The position numbers and the translations under genes are program-made. Source: Paulinella micropora (Eukaryota; Cercozoa; Imbricatea; Euglyphida; Paulinellidae). Taken from it: 64,000 bases of DNA. The stretch is taken from NCBI GenBank assembly GCA_019918135.1, contig WBZZ01001116.1, positions 1 to 64,000 of the forward strand. Direction: 5' to 3'. Below the pieces are notes generated by a model. It was not told the origin of the DNA. It did no database searches and worked only from the letters and a program-made list of their open reading frames with translations. Of the stretch, positions 1 through 8,518 are shown piece by piece (the stretch's first letter is position 1; every line of letters starts with the position of its first letter).

Positions 1-1180
1 AGAGTGCCGGACCTTTTCCTGGAGCTGCAGCGCCTGGCGGGCGACGACGTGCGCCTGCTGGCGTTCCGGCACGCTGGACAGTCTCCACCGCCGCCCGATT
101 TCTGGCTGGACTTTGGCCAGCGGCACTTTTTGGAGGCCGAGGGCCTAACGTCGCTGGGACACGGTGCCATCGGCACGGTCTACGACGTGCTCGGGCAGGG
201 CCAGGTCCTCAAGGAGGCCCGCTTGCGCAATAGAGGACCTGGTGCCGGGACAGGCATCTTCTGGCACCAAACGCGGTTTCGAGTTCGCCCTTTGCGCGGT
301 CCGCTACTGGTGTCGTTCCGTTGTTGCGGTACGGTTTCCGCAGGGCCAACCAGACTGCGCCACTGCTGAGGCAATCCTTGCGACTGGTCCGTACAGCCGG
401 TACAAGCAGGCGTGGGAGCACCGCGCCAAGTCGCTGCTGGTCATGCAGACGCTGTGGCCCAAAGCGAAGGGCGAGCGCTTGTCCAGAATGCTGCGAAGCC
501 CCGCCTCTGCGGATCTGCCGGAGGTCCTGGTGCGGGTAGAACGCGTCGTGGCGGAGATGCACGCGGCGGGGTATGCGCACAACGACCTGCACGCCGGCAA
601 CATCCTAGTGCAGGGACCCCACCAGGTCACGGTGATTGACTACGACCTGGTCAGGCCCGCAAATGCGGATAGCACCTTCCTGGACTACCTGTCGTTAGCG
701 CACGTGACGTTTGACGCCAACTTTGTGCCTATCTTGGAAAAGTTTTTTCCAAAGGGCGGCGCTCGCACGAAGTTAGCCTCGGCTGGACTTGAACGCCTGC
801 CCAGGCTGCGCCACTATGCGCACGTCGGGCGCTGGGAGGCTTTGGCCGGAGTGGACCTGCTGTTGTTCCAGCGGCAGCACCTACAGCTGTTGGGCTTGGA
901 CCCGGACGCCGTGAGCTACGAGGTGGAGTACAACCTGTCGCCCCACGTGACCGTGGAGCTCTTGGTCAGCACGACGAACCCGCGGGCCTTCCGCGCGGCG
1001 CTGGAACGAGCAGCGCCCAGCCCGCTAGCGCGGGCTGGATGGGGGGGGCTCGGGGGCCTCCCAGCCCCCCAGCGCAAGCCAACGCGCGCTGCGACTACCA
1101 ACCTACTTCATGGGCCCGGCGCACAGTACTGCGCAGCCGCCGCCACCCACGGCCAAGCCCCTTGGCAGCATCTCGACTAG
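1..1180 (+). CDS. Protein-kinase-like gene, 5' partial, one frameshift
   Basis: The reading frame is already open at base 1, so the start lies outside the window. In frame 1 the first part shows a glycine-rich loop (GHGAIGTVY, near base 160) followed by VLK, which fits the ATP-binding lysine. Between about 225 and 300 the coding signal moves to frame 2. There the catalytic loop HNDLHAGNIL (about 581-610) and IDYD (about 635) stand in for HRD and DFG. The kinase landmarks are therefore complete only if both frames are joined. The stop is TAG at 1178-1180. The last 55 codons carry a P element (1018-1071) translated as a Gly/Pro/Ala-rich tail, so the original C-terminus may have been replaced. 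The family is an inference from these motifs. Kinase activity is plausible because the lysine and both aspartates are present. The frameshift could be a sequencing error. Confidence 0.6.
1018..1071. repeat. P element inside the kinase-like ORF
   Basis: First hairpin CAGCCCGC-TAGC-GCGGGCTG at 1018-1038, then a G-rich/C-rich second hairpin ending in CAGCCCCCC. The ORF stays open through it. The same two-hairpin design recurs at 1438, 55165, 58843 and 59309. Confidence 0.75.
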
Positions 1181-1220
1181 ACTAGTGTTGCCAACTGCCG
1201 GCAACCCGCTGCTGCGGGGC

Positions 1221-1284
1221 GATATGCTCGAAAAAGGCAGTGCTTCAGAGCATTCGGGCAAACTTGTCCTTTTTCGGCCATATC
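1221..1284. repeat. F element (short inverted-end element)
   Basis: GATATGCTCGAAAAAGGCAG on the left is answered by CTTTTTCGGCCATATC on the right, with about 30 bases between. The same ends are seen at 18104, 20158, 36250, 40688 and 46801. It follows the kinase-like gene by about 40 bp. Confidence 0.75.
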
Positions 1285-1349
1285 ACGAGGCCAGAAGTTA
1301 ACAAAGGCTTCTGCCTGGTGTCAAACGTAAAGTCCTCAGGCCTGGTGTT

Positions 1350-2176
1350 TTGTGGCTGCCGGCGCCAAAGCAGGTCTGTCTTTCATTGGCAAAAGTACAC
1401 AACAACAAGAACTTGTTAAAAAACTTTGCTCTTCCCCAACCCGCTAGCGCGGGCTGGATTAGGGGGCTCGGGGGGCCTGCCCCCCGGAAGAAGAAAAAAA
1501 AGCAAAAAAAGAAAAAAGATTCAACAGAGCCTGAAGCGCCAAGGAGCGACAAGGAGGTGCAGCGCGGAGGCAAGACAGACAAGACAAAGTCGAAACGGGT
1601 GCCCGGCCTGGAAGAAGAAGAAGCAGGACGAAGAAAAAAAAAGAAACGCAGACGAGAGAAATCAGTGGCAGGGCACCACGGAGCAGCAGAAACAACAATA
1701 CGCGAGCAGAGCCTTGTGCCCCCCTCGGACTTGCACAGCTGGGAAGAACAAGACATATTCCATCCGGCGGGCAAACGCGTTCTTCAAGCGATCCTTACCA
1801 GAATGAACGCGCTTTACCAAGAGTCAGAGGTTAGAGTCACGCCAGTCTATCTGGGCTTTGTCGAGCCGCTCAAGAATGTTAAGCGATACATGTCGCGCGA
1901 TCAAGTGCGACCATGGGTGAAGAAGAACAGAAAGCACCACTCGCTGCGGGACTATTTCGACGCCGAGGGGCGGCGCAAATTGGCTTGGCACGTGGATCAT
2001 ATCATACCCGTCTCTGTTGGGGGACTAGACCACCCTCGCAACTACGCCATCATGCCCAGGTGTTTAACGCCGAGTTCAGCGGCTGGTGGACAGCCGCCAA
2101 GGCTCGGTATATCTCCACGATGGCCGCACGCAAGGCACTCTTGTTTGCGGGTGAAGAAAAAAGCAGGCAGGGCTAG
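1350..2176 (+). CDS. HNH-endonuclease-like protein, frameshifted near the 3' end
   Basis: The HNH core VDHIIPVSVGGLDHPRNY (near 1996-2045) carries the Asp-His pair, GG and Asn typical of McrA-type HNH nucleases. It aligns with the intact paralogue at 47503-48243 from PVYLG (about 1842) onward. After IMP (about 2055) the similarity moves to another frame (FNAEF, then AKARYIS), which ends at TAG 2174-2176. If unshifted, the first frame would run into unrelated sequence to 2204. The long frame opens at GTG 1350; the first ATG is 1803, just before the conserved part. Between them lie a P element (1438-1488) and long Lys/Glu-rich stretches, so the true 5' end is unclear. The role is probably nucleic-acid cleavage, as in homing-type or selfish HNH genes; this is inferred from the family. 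Confidence 0.6.
1438..1488. repeat. P element inside the HNH ORF
   Basis: CCCGCTAGCGCGGG plus CTGGAT, then a second palindrome GGGGGGCCTGCCCCCC. It is translated in frame near the N-terminus of the HNH ORF. The core is nearly identical to the copy at 1018 despite lying in a different gene. Confidence 0.75.
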
Positions 2177-2204
2177 AACTAGGGGATTCTTTTTGTGCCT
2201 TTAG

Positions 2205-2653
2205 ACGACCCTTTTTTTCTTTCGATTAAAAATCACATTTTTTTGAAATCACTGTTTGTGGATCGCAAACTGTAAAGGATTGTAGTGTTGGGGTCCAATG
2301 GATGGGTGGTGGCGGCTTTGCTAGCTGTTTCGGCCGTATCACATATTCACAGGCTCGTTGCCGGAACGTGTTGCACACGCAAACAAGGAACGGGGGGTAG
2401 GCCGGGGGGGGGGGAACGGATTTGACCTTGCGCACGATGGTCGAGTCATGGCTTCCGACAGGGCGCCATCGGGGGCTGTGAGACCCTTGTCCACCTGGTA
2501 CATTGACCGCAGCTCCAGGGGGCTACAAAAAAATAAATACATGAAACGCCTCCACTAAGCCCCTCCCCTTTTCTCAGTGTCAAGTGTAAGACTTTGTCGA
2601 GTTTTAATTAAAATAGCAATTTTGTTTTTGTGTGAGGGCAAGCTCGATTGTTA
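2205..2653. repeat. Intergenic stretch with partial C, D and A repeats
   Basis: Bases 2424-2510 match the right part of the C element (TTGCGCACGATGG to TGGTACATTGACC). Bases 2520-2563 match the D tail (CTACAAAAAAATAAATACAT). Bases 2573-2625 are an A element with TTTTAATTAAAA. On the minus strand the A element follows the stop codon of the membrane glycoprotein gene and could provide its polyadenylation signal. No gene seen at 2205-2420. Confidence 0.65.
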
Positions 2654-3412
2654 TTAGGGCACAAAGGGCAAAGGGCCGTCGGGGTCCAGCAACCGGAAAG
2701 TGGCCTTGGTCGGCGCTTTGTCAGGGGAAGAAAGGTTGCTCACCCGGATCTCGTTGTTATATATGTTGGCATATGTGTACTTCATCCCCTGGGCGATGGG
2801 ATGTTGCACCAGAATGCATTTGCCGTAGATTGAGGAGGAATCGTCGCGTTCTTCGTAGGCGATCCACCAGCCAAGAGCTGAATGGGTTGCGTTCGAGTCG
2901 TTGATTTGCTTCATCACCAGGCACCCCCCGCAGTCGGTGGGTCCGTCGGGTGCGCCTGGCGCAAGCCCGTACTTATTTACACTTGCATGATGATTGTACA
3001 AAAGCAGATACAAGTAGATCCTGTCATCAAAGAGTTCGTCCTGCTTAAAGGGCGGCTTTTGGGACATGACGCAGCTACTGAAATTCGAGACGTTGAAAAG
3101 TCCAAAGGTTTGCAGTGTAGCATCGGCGGTGCTGCATTCCTGCATCCGCAGCCCTAGCCAGGCAGGTTCTGACTCGTTACCCTCCGGGGCCGGCACCACG
3201 CTCAGACACTGGCGAGATCTCTCGTCATACAACAAGGCTGAACCCACCAAGCGGGTGAGATTGGAATTCGAGAGGCTGACATCACACTGCACTTGGTCTC
3301 GCGAATCAGATTTTACCGGCTTCTCTATAAACGCTACTATTAGTCCTATTAGTCCCGCAATTATCCAAAACGCCACAAAGGCTACGGCTAACATGCACTC
3401 CGCTTTGGTCAT
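2654..3412 (-). CDS. Single-pass membrane glycoprotein, type II topology
   Basis: A 252-aa protein beginning at ATG 3412. Residues 8-28 form one strongly hydrophobic helix (AFWIIAGLIGLIVAF), with no cleavable signal peptide and no second helix. The remaining 220 residues are polar and hold at least six N-glycosylation sites (NLT, NES, NVS, NFS, NDS, NAT, NLS) and several cysteines (CGGC, GKCIL), which suggests a disulfide-bonded luminal or external domain. I do not recognise the domain. A virion-envelope or host-surface role is inferred only from this layout. An A element lies just after the stop. Upstream is a GA/CT fold-back tract (3478-3580). Confidence 0.75.
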   Translation of the reverse strand: MTKAECMLAVAFVAFWIIAGLIGLIVAFIEKPVKSDSRDQVQCDVSLSNSNLTRLVGSALLYDERSRQCLSVVPAPEGNESEPAWLGLRMQECSTADATLQTFGLFNVSNFSSCVMSQKPPFKQDELFDDRIYLYLLLYNHHASVNKYGLAPGAPDGPTDCGGCLVMKQINDSNATHSALGWWIAYEERDDSSSIYGKCILVQHPIAQGMKYTYANIYNNEIRVSNLSSPDKAPTKATFRLLDPDGPLPFVP

Positions 3413-3442
3413 TCCTTTTTTTGTCCTGCTTCGTTACATAGA

Positions 3443-3544
3443 CCAGCCTGCTTGCGCGGGCCGGAGGCTGGGGGAAGGGACGTGCAAAGGGGGGAGGGGG
3501 AGAGAGGAAGAGGGGGGGGGGAGGGGGAATGGGCGCCCCCTTCT

Positions 3545-3575
<31 letters not shown>

Positions 3576-3598
3576 TTCACTCGGGATGGATAGCACAG
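3443..3598. repeat. P hairpin plus polypurine/polypyrimidine fold-back
   Basis: A degenerate P hairpin (CCAGCCTGCTTGCGCGGGCC, 3443-3464) is followed by about 60 bases of G/A only, the centre GGGCGCCC, then C/T only including (CT)n. The halves can pair. This design recurs beside many genes in the window. It separates the head of the membrane glycoprotein gene from the tail of the F-box/LRR gene. Confidence 0.6.
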
Positions 3599-4966
3599 CT
3601 ACAAGGGCGCGCCTGAAATTTCGCACGCAATGCCCTTTTTTTCACCCAAAAGCTGCAGGTCCCGAAGGTTCTGCTCGTCGAGCGGGACCTCCCTCAAGCT
3701 CAGGCGCGCCAGCCCCGGGCAGCCCGCTAGGGCAAACAAGTTTGAAACACTGTCTACGCGCTCCAACTCCAGCGCGCGCAGGCGGGGCGAGGGGCCCATT
3801 CCCCCCAGGTCCAGTTCAGACGCGCAGTCGGTGATCTTTAGCGTCTGTAGTTTGGGCGCGGCGCCGAACCGCAGCGGGGACAAGCAGAGGCAGTCAGACA
3901 GAAAGACACTCTCGGCCGTGGCCACCACGTGATCTATTTCCGCCAAGAATAACGCCTTGGTCAAGGTCAGCACACGCAGCTTAGGAAAGCAGAGGAAAAA
4001 GCTCGAAGAGCGCAGCGCCGCGTTACAGAGCGTCAGGCTCTCGACGCGCAGCCTGACGCTGATGTCTGCAGATAACTTGTCGTCGAGCATGCCGAAGGTG
4101 TCGTGCCAGGCTAGAAACCGCAGCTCAGGCAAGCGCGCCAGGCATTCTAGCATGTCCGCCACGTCCCGAGCCTCGATCGCACAGTACTGGATGCTCAGAC
4201 TTTGCAGGCACACCAAGCGCCCCAGCACGGGCAGCACTGTCCGGCACACGGAGTGTGTCGAAGGAAACCGCAGGCTCTCGAGCTCGGAGAGCTGCGCCAG
4301 CCCCTCGGGACAAAATTCACTCTGGTAGTCTGGCAGCGTCAACGTGCGCAACCGCGGCAGCAGCCGCAGCAGAGCGTCGAGCTCGCCGTGTTCGTGGTAC
4401 GAGCCTGCCAGGTCGAGTTCTGCTAGCGCCGGTAGCTGCGCGAGCCAGCCCAGAAAGGGCAGCCAGCCACAGTTGAAGAAGCGAACTCGGCGCAGCCGGA
4501 TTAGCGCGGCTAGCGGCGACAAAACTGCAGTGGAAAATCCCCGGCAGTACTCGAACGACAGCTGCTCCAGGCCAGTGAGTCCGGCCAGGGCCCTGACGTC
4601 GTCGTCGCGCGCCAACCTGCTCCACGACACCACGCGCAGCGACCTGGCGCCGTGCAGGCAGTCAGCGCATTGCGCGAGGTTCCCAGAACGCTCGAACGCC
4701 GTGGTGTCCACGACCGCGTCGGCAATCACTGTGCCGCGCTCCTGCAGCGCGAGCAACGCTCGCGCTGGTGGAAGGCAGGGCAGCAGCAGTTCCCGCGGCC
4801 ACCAGAGGGCCGAGCCCCACAGACCGCCGCGCGACACACCCCGCAGGCGGAACAGCTCGATGTGCGGCAGAAACGAAAGCAGCAGCCTGACCACGTCCGC
4901 CGGCGGCGGCGCGTGTAGCGCAGGCGTTGTTTTCTGGCGCTTTCTCGCCCGCGTCGGCTTCTTCAT
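3599..4966 (-). CDS. F-box-like / leucine-rich-repeat protein (type 1)
   Basis: A 455-aa protein. I place the start at ATG 4966 because upstream in-frame sequence belongs to repeats and because this length matches the paralogue at 45016. The basic N-terminus (KKPTRARKRQK) is followed by an F-box-like helical segment (LLLSFLPHIELFRLRGVSR, residues about 25-45). Then come roughly a dozen leucine-rich repeats of the L..L.L..C type to the C-terminus. Shared landmarks with the paralogue include the F-box, LRWLA/FLGWLA and LDHLVATAE/IDHVVATAE. F-box/LRR proteins usually select substrates for SCF ubiquitin ligases through Skp1; whether this divergent F-box binds Skp1 is unknown. No frameshift seen. 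Confidence 0.75.
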   Translation of the reverse strand: MKKPTRARKRQKTTPALHAPPPADVVRLLLSFLPHIELFRLRGVSRGGLWGSALWWPRELLLPCLPPARALLALQERGTVIADAVVDTTAFERSGNLAQCADCLHGARSLRVVSWSRLARDDDVRALAGLTGLEQLSFEYCRGFSTAVLSPLAALIRLRRVRFFNCGWLPFLGWLAQLPALAELDLAGSYHEHGELDALLRLLPRLRTLTLPDYQSEFCPEGLAQLSELESLRFPSTHSVCRTVLPVLGRLVCLQSLSIQYCAIEARDVADMLECLARLPELRFLAWHDTFGMLDDKLSADISVRLRVESLTLCNAALRSSSFFLCFPKLRVLTLTKALFLAEIDHVVATAESVFLSDCLCLSPLRFGAAPKLQTLKITDCASELDLGGMGPSPRLRALELERVDSVSNLFALAGCPGLARLSLREVPLDEQNLRDLQLLGEKKGIACEISGAPL

Positions 4967-5149
4967 GTGCCGTTTGGCTAGCAAAAGAAACAAAAATAAT
5001 AATAAAAAAAGGTGAGGGAGGGGTAAAAAGAATGGGGGAGAGGAGGGGGGAGGCCGGCCCACACGGGGGAAGAGGAGCTCGTTTTGCTGCCCTGGCCCCT
5101 CCACCCACTTTCTTTTTCTTTCGCTTTTCAATTCTTTCCTCTTTTCATA

Positions 5150-5325
5150 ATTTTCATATTTCCGCAGATCTTGCGCACGATGGCCGAGCCATGGCTCCAA
5201 CAGGGCGCCGTCGGGTTGTGAGGCCCTTGTCCACCTGGTACATTGACCACCGCCCACCAATTTGCCGCAGAGATGCACTGGAGCACGGTGCGCAGAGATC
5301 TGTGGAAATATGAAAAATATGAAAA
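5150..5325. repeat. C element, near-complete copy
   Basis: The left end TTTCCGCAGATCTTGCGCAC (5158-5177) and the right end GTGCGCAGAGATCTGTGGAA (5289-5308) are inverted copies. Between them lies the conserved body (GGCCGAGCCATGG, CCCTTGTCCACCTGGTACAT, TGACCACCGCCCA). No coding capacity, so it is MITE-like. Copies or pieces occur at more than a dozen places in the window. Confidence 0.75.
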
Positions 5326-5891
5326 GTAGAAAAAAATTTTTGGATGCGTTTGCACGCGCAAACAAGGGGCGACGGGGGGGTAACCGGGGCAAGGGGAAGA
5401 GGGGGGAACGGGGGGAGGAGCACCCCCCCCCCTTCCCTTCCCTCCTCTTCTTCTTTCTCCCTCCTCTTTGTCCCCTCCCTTCCCCCTCGCTTATCTGTTT
5501 CTTTGGTTGTCGGCAAAAAAAAATTTTTTTTTCCTGATTTCATATTTTTCATATTTTTCTGACCTTGCGCACAGTGGCCGAGCCATGGCTCCGACGTGAC
5601 GCCTTCGGACTCGTGAGGCCCTTGTCCACCTCAAGGAGCAGGGGGAGGGAGGGGCGCAGAAACTACAAAAAATACATGAAACGCCTCAACTAAGCCCCCT
5701 CTCCTAGTTCTCAGTGCCAAGATTAAAACTTTGTCAAGGATTTTTTTTTATTAATTTTTTTGTACACCGGCGAAGCGCGCCCCCTGCCCCTCCCCCTTCG
5801 CAGTCCCACTCCTAGTTTTTAGTGTCAAGTGTAAGACCGTCGAGCTTTAATTCAGCGAACTCTTTTCCTCTCTTGCACGCGCACCACTTTT
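5326..5891. repeat. GA/CT tract, second C fragment, B and A elements
   Basis: 5330-5510 is a G/A tract followed by a C/T tract ending in TTGTCGGCAAAAAAAA. 5540-5640 is the left half of another C element joined to a D tail (about 5660-5700). 5706-5775 is a B element (GCCAAGATTAAAACTTTGTC) and 5813-5866 an A element ending in GCTTTAATTCAGCG. On the minus strand the A element follows the stop of the 695-aa gene and places GAATTAAAGC about 35 bp after it. Confidence 0.65.
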
Positions 5892-7979
5892 TCACGCTTC
5901 TTCGAGGCCGGCCTCGCCGCCCGTGGCGACAGGCGGTTCGGCAGGGGACGACAAACGACAGAGGCCCAGCGCAAACAGCTCCGCGCTGCCGTCCTGGTTG
6001 CACGCCGTCAGCTCCACTGGCTCCAGCCCCTTCCAGGACACAGGAGCCGACAACAGCGAGATCTCCACGCTGCGCTTTTCTTGCAGCGCCTTTACTAGCC
6101 AGCGCTTGCACACGTCGAACCGGCACACGACGGTGCACGGACCCTGTTCCCTGGCCTCCAGCTTTTCGGCGGCGCTGCGGACCGTTTGCACCGGGTACAC
6201 ACAGAACATGCTCCGGTCACGCTGCAGGTACGTCGTCACCGCCCGCTGGCCCGAGGCCCTGCGCCACTTGCCGGGCAGCGCGCCCTTGAGCTGGCCCTCG
6301 GCCCCGCGCAGCTGGAAACCCAGCTCGTTCGGGTACAAGCCCGCGTAACACGTCATCGGGCTGTAGGGCACCGTAGTCGCAATCACCGTCGCCGCCTCCC
6401 GCGGGCCGCCTCCCGCGGGCCACACCTCCACGTTTGGCTGCGCGTCTTGTGCCCCGAAGACGGCCCGCACGCTGCCCGGAAGAAGGTCCACACGCGGACC
6501 GTCTTCCAGACAGTCCAGCTGGCCCCAGCGCCACAGCGCGTCCGCGAGGCAGTTCCCCCGGCCGCTCGCGCTGTAGCGGCCGTCCCGTGGGTAGAAGGTA
6601 GCCGGCGCCACGGCCAGCGGCAGGTACAGCTGCCCGCTGCCCTTGTCCCGCAGCAGCCGCAGATGGCAGTCCTCGACTTCCGACAAGGACCCGTACTCGG
6701 GCGCTACGGCGCCGTAGAAGTGCGGCTTCTTCCGACGGTCCAGCCCCGGCAGCAGCGGGTACGCGGTCAGGCCCGGCCGTCGTGGCCCGTTCGCGCCCTG
6801 CAACAAGAAAGCGTCGCGTGCACGGGTCTGCGGCGCTACCAGCACGGGGCACAGCGCTACGGTCAGCGCCGGCAGCGCCAGCGCAAAAAAGTCCAGGACC
6901 GCGTTGCTAAGCTGGACCGTAGCCCACAGGCGAGTGTACTGGTACAGCACCGCCAGCCAGCGCTGGCGCGCCGCGGATGGCAGCCCCGCGTCGATGAGCT
7001 GGTGGTGCAACGCGGCTATTGGTTCCAGCAGTACGCCGAGGATGTTGCGGCGCTGGTGGCTACTGACGTCGTTAGCCTCCAACGCCGCCGCGGCCGCCTG
7101 CAGGCACACCGACACCACGTACAGCGCCGAGTACACGGCGTGGCACTTCTGCACGCGTTCACGCGCTGTGGCCGGCAGCTCGTTGGACAACTGCGGCAGC
7201 GCCACGGTCGCGGCGGTGTCCTGCACCACGCGCCGCAGCTGGCCCAAGCTCTTAGAGGTCAACAGCCCCCGGATGACGTGTTCGAAGCGCTGGTAGCGCG
7301 CCCGCGGGCCCTTGACTACCACCCGCGCCACGGCCGCAAGGCCCTGGTGCGTCTTCTTCCTCTTCTTCTGCTGCGGCTGCTCCGGGGCCGGTTCTTCTTC
7401 CGGCGGCGGAGCCGCCGGCCCCGGAGCCACCGCCGGCACGGGCTCTAGCCAACGGTCCAGCTCCCGCAACTCGCGGCACAGGCGCGGGTGCACGTCCAGG
7501 AAGGCCAGCAGGCCCAGCATCAGCGGGTCCCCCTCGCTGATCTCGTGGTCGGGCTCCATCGTGTGGTTGCGCTGCAGGCCTAGCACCAGCTGGTTGTACT
7601 CCCGGCCGTACTCGGAGTTTACAGCGTGCAGCGCTTCTAGCACCAGCGCCAGTTGCTGCAAGAACCTGTGGAAGTCGCAGTGGTGGCTCACGACCGAAAT
7701 TTCGTACGCACGCAACCTAGCCAGCACGCGCTCCAGTGACTGGGCCTCCCCGAACACTTCCTCTGCCTCTTGTTGCGCGAGCCACTGCTGGAACTCGGGC
7801 TTGGTCTGGACATCTTGCAGCAGCTCGCACGCCGTGGTTTGCCACAGGCCGACGGTGTCGGGGTGTGTGCTAGCCAGCGCTGCGTTTAATTGTGCTAGGT
7901 CCGTCACCAATTCACACAGCACACTCGAGGGCTCGGCCCGGTCTGGCGCGTAGACGATGCGTGGTCCGGCTGACTGCAT
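5892..7979 (-). CDS. Unknown 695-aa protein
   Basis: A long intact ORF; I choose ATG 7979 over the GTG at 8024 because repeat-like sequence begins just upstream. The N-terminal 200 residues look helical. A Pro/Glu-rich linker (PAAPPPEEEPAPEQPQQ) followed by a basic KKRKK (about residues 205-235) could be a nuclear signal. The middle is Ala/Leu-rich and helical. The C-terminal third is more mixed, with LPLAVAPATFYPRDGRYSAS and VVCRFDVCKRWLVKALQ. No signal peptide or clear membrane segment. I do not recognise a family. The high third-position GC matches the F-box/LRR and hydrolase genes, so it is long resident rather than newly acquired. The A element directly downstream may supply its 3' signal. 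Confidence 0.7.
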   Translation of the reverse strand: MQSAGPRIVYAPDRAEPSSVLCELVTDLAQLNAALASTHPDTVGLWQTTACELLQDVQTKPEFQQWLAQQEAEEVFGEAQSLERVLARLRAYEISVVSHHCDFHRFLQQLALVLEALHAVNSEYGREYNQLVLGLQRNHTMEPDHEISEGDPLMLGLLAFLDVHPRLCRELRELDRWLEPVPAVAPGPAAPPPEEEPAPEQPQQKKRKKTHQGLAAVARVVVKGPRARYQRFEHVIRGLLTSKSLGQLRRVVQDTAATVALPQLSNELPATARERVQKCHAVYSALYVVSVCLQAAAAALEANDVSSHQRRNILGVLLEPIAALHHQLIDAGLPSAARQRWLAVLYQYTRLWATVQLSNAVLDFFALALPALTVALCPVLVAPQTRARDAFLLQGANGPRRPGLTAYPLLPGLDRRKKPHFYGAVAPEYGSLSEVEDCHLRLLRDKGSGQLYLPLAVAPATFYPRDGRYSASGRGNCLADALWRWGQLDCLEDGPRVDLLPGSVRAVFGAQDAQPNVEVWPAGGGPREAATVIATTVPYSPMTCYAGLYPNELGFQLRGAEGQLKGALPGKWRRASGQRAVTTYLQRDRSMFCVYPVQTVRSAAEKLEAREQGPCTVVCRFDVCKRWLVKALQEKRSVEISLLSAPVSWKGLEPVELTACNQDGSAELFALGLCRLSSPAEPPVATGGEAGLEEA

Positions 7980-8518
7980 TTGTCTCCCCCCTTCCAATTG
8001 CAGAGACAAACAAAACTTTGTCACAGGTCTCTCTCTCTCTCTCTGGCTCGCTGTCTTACTCTCGTGGTGGCCTGCCCCCTCCCCACCCGCCTTTTCCCGA
8101 CGTTTTCTGGCCAGAGGGGAGGAGGGGGGAGGGAAGGCCGAGAAATGGAGGGGAGAGGAAGAAAACTTATAGGCTCCATAAAAAAGAATGAGGTAGCCCG
8201 TTTCAGAATATTAAAGCAGCCAGACGCGTGTTTACATTTATTTAGACACCAACAAAAAAAAGGGAGGGGGCGTTTAAAACGAAATCACCTGCTTTTTTAT
8301 TGATAGATTTTTTTGCCGCTGCCATTCCCCTTTTCCCTCCTCAGGGGGGGAAGGAGGGGGAAAAAACAAGCAAGCTTGGGATTTCAAAAAAAAGATTTAC
8401 TTAATAAAAGCTTTTTTTGTACCAAAGTCAGACCGTTTGGCGCGGGCTGGAGAGAACACAGCTCGATGTTCTCTGGCGAAAATACGTCCAAATTAGCGGG
8501 CTTGCCCGCATTTCTTTT
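7980..8518. other. Intergenic region, no gene seen
   Basis: Contains (CT)n near 8028-8045, a G-rich tract near 8110-8160, and AT-rich sequence with TTAATAAAAGC at 8400-8412. Bases about 8390-8500 reappear inverted at 28640-28775 behind a hydrolase remnant, so they form the 3' flank of the hydrolase gene. Confidence 0.6.

Noticed and set aside
6186..7448. A 420-codon ORF antisense to the 695-aa gene
   Set aside because: Arg/Gln/His-rich as expected for the mirror frame of a GC-rich gene; no domain and no start signal.
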